From: Paracoccaceae bacterium
Lineage (GTDB): Bacteria; Pseudomonadota; Alphaproteobacteria; Rhodobacterales; Rhodobacteraceae
Reading direction: 5' to 3'
DNA: 12,165 nucleotides
NCBI GenBank assembly: GCA_902525995.1
Contig: CABZJG010000035.1
Coordinates: 1-12,165, forward strand
The position numbers and the translations under genes are program-made. The notes under the pieces were generated by a model. It saw only the letters and a program-made list of their open reading frames with translations, did not search any database and had not been told where the DNA came from. Within the stretch, counting starts at the first letter, position 1. Each line of letters opens with the position of its first letter. Positions 7,599 to 12,165 of the stretch are shown here, in pieces.

Positions 7599-8068
7599 TT
7601 TGCGATGATATTGAAAGCTTCGCAAAGGCTTTGTCCCCGCTTCAGCCTTTGATCGGGCTGGATCTGGGCACCAAAACCATCGGCGTTGCGGTCTCGGACG
7701 GCCTGCGCCTAACCGCGACCCCTATCGAGACCATAAAGCGGGTTAAATTCACCGCTGATGCGGCCCAGCTAACGGATATGATCACCAAGCGTGCCATTGG
7801 CGGAATAATCCTTGGTCTGCCGCGCAATATGGATGGCAGCGAAGGGCCGCGGTGCCAATCCACCCGCGCATTTGCCCGCAATTTAAGCCGTATTTGCGAT
7901 CTGCCGATAGGGTTTTGGGATGAACGCTTGTCAACTGTAGCAGCCGAAAAAGCACTGCTTGAGGCGGATACTTCCCGAAAGCGTCGCGCCGAGGTTATTG
8001 ATCATGTGGCCGCCTCCTATATTTTACAGGGAGCACTTGATAGAATGCCCCATATGGCGAAGAGCTGA
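7595..8068 (+). CDS. ruvX: Putative pre-16S rRNA nuclease / Holliday junction resolvase-like protein (RuvX/YqgF)
   Basis: This 157-residue protein has the RNase H-like fold of the YqgF family, which matures the 5' end of 16S rRNA in bacteria and was first predicted to be a Holliday junction resolvase. The acidic active site is readable: Asp23 in GLDLGTKTIG, Glu110 in WDERLST and Asp136 in IDHVAASYIL. The family motif LGLPRNMDGSEGPR is at 73-86. It has about 18 residues ahead of the first strand, common in alphaproteobacterial members. The ATG overlaps the ccmI stop as ATGA, and the DUF1289 gene begins 11 bases after the stop, so it is the middle of a three-gene run. Confidence 0.95.
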   Translation: MICDDIESFAKALSPLQPLIGLDLGTKTIGVAVSDGLRLTATPIETIKRVKFTADAAQLTDMITKRAIGGIILGLPRNMDGSEGPRCQSTRAFARNLSRICDLPIGFWDERLSTVAAEKALLEADTSRKRRAEVIDHVAASYILQGALDRMPHMAKS

Positions 8069-8079
8069 GGGCAAACATT

Positions 8080-8313
8080 TTGACCGATCAAATATGGAAG
8101 CGAGATGAGATTGCATCGCCCTGCGTCAAAATATGTGTTGTGCATCCGGGCGCGCGCATTTGCACCGGTTGTTATCGCAGCATCGACGAGATTGGCACCT
8201 GGTCAAAGATGAGCCATGAAGAGCGCGCGGCGATCATGCAAGAGCTTCCCGAGCGCGCCGCTTTATTGAAAAAACGCCGCGGCGGGCGCGCTGCGCGGAT
8301 CACGTGCAGCTAA
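8080..8313 (+). CDS. DUF1289 family small cysteine-rich protein
   Basis: This 77-residue protein of unknown function carries four cysteines, Cys15, Cys19, Cys28 and Cys31, in the pattern SPCVKIC...CTGCYRSIDEI, followed by TWSKMSHEER. This is the signature of the DUF1289 family, whose cysteines probably bind a metal. The start is a TTG at 8080; no in-frame ATG exists before the cysteine block. A GAGG at 8067-8070, overlapping the ruvX stop, lies 9 bases upstream and supports TTG. The C-terminus is very basic (KKRRGGRAAR). It follows ruvX by 11 bases and is probably co-transcribed with ccmI and ruvX. Confidence 0.88.
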   Translation: MTDQIWKRDEIASPCVKICVVHPGARICTGCYRSIDEIGTWSKMSHEERAAIMQELPERAALLKKRRGGRAARITCS

Positions 8314-8318
8314 ATAGC

Positions 8319-8335
8319 GCGGGCCTCATGCCCGC
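8319..8335. terminator. Hairpin between convergent genes, weak terminator candidate
   Basis: A perfect 6-bp GC stem, GCGGGC (8319-8324) and GCCCGC (8330-8335) with a 5-base loop, lies 5 bases after the DUF1289 stop and before the convergent dioxygenase stop. There is no T run on either side, so it is at best a weak or Rho-assisted terminator. Confidence 0.35.
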
Positions 8336-8349
8336 TGGCGGCGATCATT

Positions 8350-9120
8350 TCACGAACCAAGGATCCACTGGGCTTGATCGCGTAATTCGGGGCGGAAATA
8401 GGCGATCATACGCCCCTCTTCGGGCGCATCGGCCCCGTTTTGCCAGGGGGCAACCCCATGCAGGGCCAAACGGTGCACAACATAGGCTTCACCCGATTGG
8501 GCATGCACCGCCACTCTTTTACAGCGTTCAAAAACCTGCCGCCGCGCGGCTTGATAGACCTCGGTGACATCAACCTCTGCCCAGCTTGCAGCGTCGATAC
8601 CGGCAAAGGCCTTTTGAAAGACCTCTGCCATAATAAGGTGCGATCCTTCCCAAACCACCATCGGGCTGGCAGCGGGCGAACAGCTGTTCAGCGGCAAGCC
8701 CAAAATAAAGGCGTGCGGTTCTTTGAGCATACGGCGGCGGTCCGGCCCCACGGCCAAAAGCCCATCCACATGCGCCGCATCACGATTTTTACGGTATCTA
8801 AATCCGCCCTCGGTTTCGCCCATGCGGGGTTTTGGATAACCGGGATAGATCACCGATAACTGCGCCGGATGAAATGGCAAATAATCCATATCTGACAGCC
8901 ATTTGATCACATCGCCCGCCAAAGGCACCCCGCCCAAAGCGCCCTGTCCGTCCGAGGCCAGCGCATCGACCCCGACAAACCAAGTGCCTTGGCATTGCAG
9001 CCATTTTTTGCGCATTTCGGGTTGCTTGACAACTTCTTTGGCCTGCCCGAGTGCCTCTTGCGCCCAAGCGGCAATAGACGGGTCATAGGAAAATCGTCCC
9101 CAGCCTTTCGTTGCGAACAC
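8350..9120 (-). CDS. Phytanoyl-CoA dioxygenase (PhyH) family protein
   Basis: This 256-residue protein is probably a non-heme Fe(II)/2-oxoglutarate-dependent oxygenase of the PhyH type; the substrate is unknown. The iron-binding His-x-Asp is His117 and Asp119 (AAHVDGLL). The distal histidine is His216 or His221 in VVHRLALHGVAPW, and Arg237 or Arg243 (GRMIAYFRPE) could hold 2-oxoglutarate. WEGSH (157-161) matches the loop before the distal histidine in the family. The start is uncertain. I chose GTG at 9120, giving MFATKGWGRF, because GGAGG lies 5 bases upstream. A TTG at 9165 would add 15 residues but lacks a ribosome site. It converges on the DUF1289 gene and is divergent from the acyl-CoA synthetase gene. 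Confidence 0.75.
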   Translation of the reverse strand: MFATKGWGRFSYDPSIAAWAQEALGQAKEVVKQPEMRKKWLQCQGTWFVGVDALASDGQGALGGVPLAGDVIKWLSDMDYLPFHPAQLSVIYPGYPKPRMGETEGGFRYRKNRDAAHVDGLLAVGPDRRRMLKEPHAFILGLPLNSCSPAASPMVVWEGSHLIMAEVFQKAFAGIDAASWAEVDVTEVYQAARRQVFERCKRVAVHAQSGEAYVVHRLALHGVAPWQNGADAPEEGRMIAYFRPELRDQAQWILGS

Positions 9121-9205
9121 CAATGCCTCCCGCTGTGGTTTGGCGCAGCCTAGCGCAGAGGCCAAGCGCGCGACAAGTGAGCAGTCACATTAGGGTTCAT
9201 TTTTC

Positions 9206-9234
9206 TTGACCTTGATATCTGTCAACAGTTCAAT
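9206..9234 (+). promoter_or_regulatory. Promoter-like element overlapping a TTGAC/GTCAA dyad
   Basis: TTGACC (9206-9211) is followed after 17 bases by TTCAAT (9229-9234), 5 of 6 and 4 of 6 consensus matches with ideal spacing. The -35 is one arm of the TTGAC-N10-GTCAA dyad, so a bound regulator would block it. It lies over 200 bases before the synthetase start, implying a long leader, which makes it less likely than the nearer site. Confidence 0.3.
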
Positions 9235-9409
9235 CGGCAGCCTGGGCCGTATGTTTGCATTCCTGCGACACTGCGCCCAAAGACACAGAGGAACCTTTCT
9301 TTCTTGGCAACAGTGGCGCAGAATTTGGGTCAGATCACCTGCACATTTCAATGCTATGAAAGGCCCGAAACAGTCACCTATTGAAGTTGGTCGTTTTTTG
9401 GCTGTAGCG

Positions 9410-9418
9410 TGCTATAAA
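9410..9418 (+). promoter_or_regulatory. Extended -10 element before the acyl-CoA synthetase gene
   Basis: TGCTATAAA fits an extended -10 (TGn plus TATAAA) about 31 bases before the ATG at 9450. The -35 is weak: TTGGTC at 9387-9392 is 20 bases away. Extended -10 sites can work without a good -35, so this is the best candidate promoter for the synthetase-reductase pair. Confidence 0.4.
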
Positions 9419-9449
9419 ATACCCTAGGCACGAGCAGACGGCGGCGGCA

Positions 9450-10979
9450 ATGACACAAACACTTTCAAAAATGATTTCACAGCACCCAGATACCGCCTTG
9501 GCGCTGGGCGGCGTTGAGGCAGACTGGCTGACCTATGGCGCGCTTCGAACAATAAGCACTGAGATCGGAAATCAACTGCACAGCTGCGGTCTTGGACGCA
9601 CAGATCGGGTGGCCATTGTGCTTCCAAACGGGCCTGAAATGGCAGCTGCTTTTGTTACTTTGGCACAATGGGTGGTTACGGTCCCACTAAATCCGAACTA
9701 CACAAAAGATGAATTTTCATTTTATTTTAAGGACTTAAAGTCTAAATCCGTTGTTTTGCCAGAAGAATATAGCGGCCCTGCATTAGACGCTGCGCAAGCT
9801 TTAGGCACTTTGGTTTTGCGCCTTAAACCTCTACCAGAAATCGGCGCAGGTGGCTTTGCGCTTACTGCCGAAGGCGCAGGGCTGACGGGGACGGATATAA
9901 ATGCACCCAACGATGGGGACGAAGCGCTTATCCTGCATACCTCTGGCACCACATCACGGCCCAAAATCGTGCCGCTATTACACCGAAATATTTGTGCTTC
10001 GGCAGATCATATTGCCACATCGCTTGCTTTAAGCCCGGCAGACCGCTGCCTGAATGTAATGCCACTGTTTCATATTCATGGACTTATTGCGGCGGTTTCC
10101 GCATCCCTATGTGCTGGCGGTCAGATTTTTTGCACACCGGGATTTGATGCGCTTAGATTTTTTGGCTGGATGTCTGCGCAGCGCCCCACATGGTATACAG
10201 CGGTGCCTACAATGCATCAGGCCATTCTGTCGCGGGCAGCGCGCAACGAAAGCATCATCGCCGATGTGCCGCTTCGGTTTTTGCGGTCTTCCTCTGCCTC
10301 TTTGCCGCCGCAGGTTTTTGCTGCCTTAGAAGATACTTTTGCGGCCCCGGTCATCGAAGCCTATGGCATGACAGAGGCGGCGCATCAAATGGCGGCGAAC
10401 CCGCTGCCGCCAAAACCGCGCAAACCGGGCTGTGTGGGCATTGCCGCAGGTCCGCAACTGCGCATTGCAGATGAGACAGACAACACACTTATTGACGGGT
10501 TGGGCGAAATTGTCATTTCGGGGCCAAACGTGACACCCGGATATGAAAGCAACCCGGATGCCAACGCCAAAAGCTTTTTTGAAGCCGGTGGCACCCGGTG
10601 GTTTCGCACCGGTGATCAGGGGCAGCTTGATGCTGCCGGCTATTTGACCATCACCGGGCGGCTGAAAGAGATTATAAACCGGGGCGGCGAGAAAATTTCA
10701 CCGCGTGAGGTTGACGAAGTGCTGATGGATCATCCAGCCGTGGCGCAGGCTGTGACCTTTGCTGTGCCGCATGGCAAGCTGGGCGAAGATGTGGCCGCTG
10801 CTGTGGTCTTGTCACAAGATAAAACCGCCACAGAACAAGAGCTAAGCGGCTTTGTCCAAGAGCGGCTGGCGCGGTTCAAAGTGCCGCGCAAAATTATGAT
10901 CGTGGCGGAAATTCCCAAAGGGGCAACAAGCAAGCTTCAACGTATTGGATTGCACGAAAAACTTGGATTGGAGCTGTGA
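9450..10979 (+). CDS. AMP-forming acyl-CoA synthetase, oxalate-CoA ligase-like
   Basis: This 509-residue cytoplasmic enzyme of the ANL superfamily activates a carboxylic acid with ATP and joins it to CoA. Motifs in order: P-loop HTSGTTSRPK (163-172), NVMPLFHIHGL (202-212), YGMTEA (305-310), TGDQG (387-391), hinge GRLKEIINRGGEKISP (403-418) and catalytic Lys495 in PKGATSKLQR. The TSGTTSRPK loop together with LFHIHGL, PTWYTAVPTMHQAIL (246-260) and the C-terminal GGEKISPREVDEVL resembles the oxalate-CoA ligase group (plant AAE3, yeast Pcs60), so oxalate or another short dicarboxylate is possible but unproven. No frc or oxc gene is in the window. The ATG at 9450 has only a weak purine-rich upstream stretch. 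One base separates its stop from the reductase gene. Confidence 0.88.
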   Translation: MTQTLSKMISQHPDTALALGGVEADWLTYGALRTISTEIGNQLHSCGLGRTDRVAIVLPNGPEMAAAFVTLAQWVVTVPLNPNYTKDEFSFYFKDLKSKSVVLPEEYSGPALDAAQALGTLVLRLKPLPEIGAGGFALTAEGAGLTGTDINAPNDGDEALILHTSGTTSRPKIVPLLHRNICASADHIATSLALSPADRCLNVMPLFHIHGLIAAVSASLCAGGQIFCTPGFDALRFFGWMSAQRPTWYTAVPTMHQAILSRAARNESIIADVPLRFLRSSSASLPPQVFAALEDTFAAPVIEAYGMTEAAHQMAANPLPPKPRKPGCVGIAAGPQLRIADETDNTLIDGLGEIVISGPNVTPGYESNPDANAKSFFEAGGTRWFRTGDQGQLDAAGYLTITGRLKEIINRGGEKISPREVDEVLMDHPAVAQAVTFAVPHGKLGEDVAAAVVLSQDKTATEQELSGFVQERLARFKVPRKIMIVAEIPKGATSKLQRIGLHEKLGLEL

Positions 10980-10980
10980 G

Positions 10981-12018
10981 TTGACCAAAGTTTGTATTTT
11001 CGGCGCAGGGGCAATTGGTGGCTTTCTTGCCCATGCGCTGCATGAAGGCGGCGCTGAGGTGTCGTTAATTGCGCGCGGCGCACATCTGGCTGCTATGCAG
11101 GAAAACGGTCTTACTGTGATCAAAGAGGGTATCAGCAAAACCTACAAATTGAACGCAACCGACGACCCGCAGACCCTTGGGTCCCAAGATTATGTCATTT
11201 CTTCCCTAAAAGCCCATTCTGTCGCTCCGGTGATAAATCAATTTACCCCGCTTCTGGCCGATCACACTGCTGTTGTATCTGCGGTAAACGGCATCCCTTG
11301 GTGGTATTTTTACAAAGCTGATAGCGGCACAGCGCTTGAAGGCCAATGGCTTGAAACCGTGGACCGGGGCGGCCTCCAGTGGAAAGGCTTTGGACCACAG
11401 CGCGCCATAGGCTGCGTGGTCTATCCAGCCTGCGAAGTGATAGAACCCGGCGTTATCGACCACAAATCCGGCGACCGCTTTAGCCTTGGCGAGCCAGATG
11501 GAGAGCGCAGTGAACGCGTAATGACCCTTTCAAAACTGATGCGCGATGGCGGCTTGCGGGCACCGGTAAAACCGCGCCTGCGCGACGAGCTTTGGATCAA
11601 GGTTTGGGGTAATGCAACGTTCAATCCTGCCTCGGCGCTAACCGGTGCAAGCCTGGATATGCTGGGCAGTGATCCTGCAAACCGGGCCTTGATCTACGCC
11701 GCAATGGATGAGTGCCGCACAGTCGGTGAAGCGGTCGGCGCACGCTTTAACGTCGATATTAATCGGCGTATTGACGCCGCTGCTGCGATCATCGGCCATA
11801 AGCCTTCTACCCGTCAGGATGTCGAGCAAGGCCGCCCGATGGAGCTTGATGCGCTGACCAGCAGCGTTTTAGAACTGGCGCGCAGGCTGGATATAGCAAC
11901 ACCAACACTTGATACTTTGGCCACGCTGGTGCGGCTACAGGGTGAAGTATTAGGGCTCTATCAGCGCCGTCCAGAAATTGAGGCGGCTATTGCCCGGACA
12001 TCCGGCACCGGGGCATGA
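10981..12018 (+). CDS. Ketopantoate reductase (ApbA/PanE) family protein
   Basis: This 345-residue protein belongs to the 2-dehydropantoate 2-reductase family, which reduces a 2-oxo acid with NADPH. The Rossmann fingerprint VCIFGAGAIGG is at 4-14 and Arg32 (LIARG) may contact the NADPH phosphate. Lys207 in DELWIKVWGN matches the catalytic lysine, Asn211 follows, and Glu288 in GRPMELDAL matches the substrate-binding glutamate region; KPSTRQDVEQG (274-284) is typical. The start is a TTG at 10981, one base after the synthetase stop, with GGAG (10970-10973) 7 bases upstream; an upstream ATG at 10945 would lie deep inside the synthetase gene and is disfavoured. At 345 residues it is longer than E. 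coli PanE (about 300), and paralogues of this family often act on other 2-oxo acids. No pantothenate genes are nearby. Confidence 0.87.
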   Translation: MTKVCIFGAGAIGGFLAHALHEGGAEVSLIARGAHLAAMQENGLTVIKEGISKTYKLNATDDPQTLGSQDYVISSLKAHSVAPVINQFTPLLADHTAVVSAVNGIPWWYFYKADSGTALEGQWLETVDRGGLQWKGFGPQRAIGCVVYPACEVIEPGVIDHKSGDRFSLGEPDGERSERVMTLSKLMRDGGLRAPVKPRLRDELWIKVWGNATFNPASALTGASLDMLGSDPANRALIYAAMDECRTVGEAVGARFNVDINRRIDAAAAIIGHKPSTRQDVEQGRPMELDALTSSVLELARRLDIATPTLDTLATLVRLQGEVLGLYQRRPEIEAAIARTSGTGA

Positions 12019-12050
12019 CCATCGCTGTTTACACTGCAGCGCTCAAAAGC

Positions 12051-12165
12051 TCAGTTTGACATATGTTCGCTGATAAAATGCTCAATAACCGGTCTAACTG
12101 ATCTGGGGATATCAAGGGTTTTCAACTGCATAGGGGTGAACACTCCAAAGCCTGCGCCTTCCCCA
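12051..12165 (-). CDS. C-terminal end of a probable NUDIX hydrolase (partial)
   Basis: A leftward frame enters from the right edge and stops with TGA at 12053-12051, giving 37 residues beginning GEGAGFGVFT. The pattern E-G-x-G-x-x-x-F-T/S-x-x-x-L, then a short Leu/Pro stretch and a final helix (VRPVIEHFISEH), is what ends many MutT-type NUDIX hydrolases, which cleave nucleoside diphosphate derivatives. The NUDIX box itself is outside the window, so the call is provisional. It converges on the reductase gene with a 32-base gap that contains a weak 5-bp dyad (12023-12027 with 12037-12041). Confidence 0.5.
   Translation of the reverse strand, partial: GEGAGFGVFTPMQLKTLDIPRSVRPVIEHFISEHMSN

Larger units (their letters stand above)
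9121..9449. other. Non-coding spacer, 329 bases, upstream of two divergent genes
   Basis: No convincing gene is present. The spacer should contain the promoters of the leftward dioxygenase and the rightward synthetase. It holds a dyad, TTGAC (9206-9210) and GTCAA (9221-9225) with 10 bases between; promoter-like elements described separately; and a 5-bp repeat TGGGC/GCCCA around 9242-9280. A 73-codon rightward frame from TTG 9206 has no ribosome site and no recognisable protein character. Confidence 0.5.

Noticed and set aside
9206..9427. Rightward 73-codon frame in the spacer before the acyl-CoA synthetase
   Set aside because: It starts at TTG without a ribosome site, overlaps promoter-like elements and the -10 of the next gene, and its translation resembles no protein family.
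10842..11138. Leftward 98-codon frame across the synthetase-reductase junction
   Set aside because: Antisense to two well-supported genes and without recognisable motifs.

Overview
The window looks like an ordinary chromosomal segment of a marine-type alphaproteobacterium, most likely Rhodobacterales (Roseobacter group). This rests on the soxBDAG sarcosine oxidase operon, a CcmI cytochrome c assembly protein followed by ruvX and a DUF1289 protein, moderate GC and tightly packed genes. It is inferred from protein families recalled by eye; no search was run. I see no rRNA, tRNA, CRISPR array, insertion sequence or prophage.

Layout. Bases 1-6170 are read leftwards. The order of transcription is soxB, soxD, soxA, soxG (heterotetrameric sarcosine oxidase), then sodB (Fe-type superoxide dismutase) with a strong intrinsic terminator, then what may be the first codons of another leftward gene at the window edge. 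A 186-base divergent spacer (6171-6356) separates these from a rightward run, ccmI-ruvX-DUF1289 (6357-8313). A leftward PhyH-type 2-oxoglutarate dioxygenase gene (8350-9120) converges on that run. After a 329-base spacer come a rightward pair, an AMP-forming acyl-CoA synthetase of the oxalate-CoA ligase type (9450-10979) and an ApbA/PanE-type ketopantoate reductase homologue (10981-12018). The last bases hold the C-terminus of a leftward gene that looks like a NUDIX hydrolase.

How the genes work together. SoxBDAG oxidises sarcosine to glycine, passes the one-carbon unit to tetrahydrofolate and releases H2O2. This feeds one-carbon metabolism from creatine and glycine-betaine breakdown. sodB directly downstream fits an oxidative-stress link but probably has its own promoter. 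The synthetase and reductase are separated by one base and are probably co-transcribed; their substrates cannot be read from sequence.

No clearly new system stands out. The most distinctive items are a 23-codon ORF fitted exactly between soxD and soxA with stop/start overlaps at both ends, an inverted repeat upstream of soxB, and the dioxygenase/synthetase/reductase neighbourhood of unknown substrate. Three of the genes appear to start at TTG or GTG.
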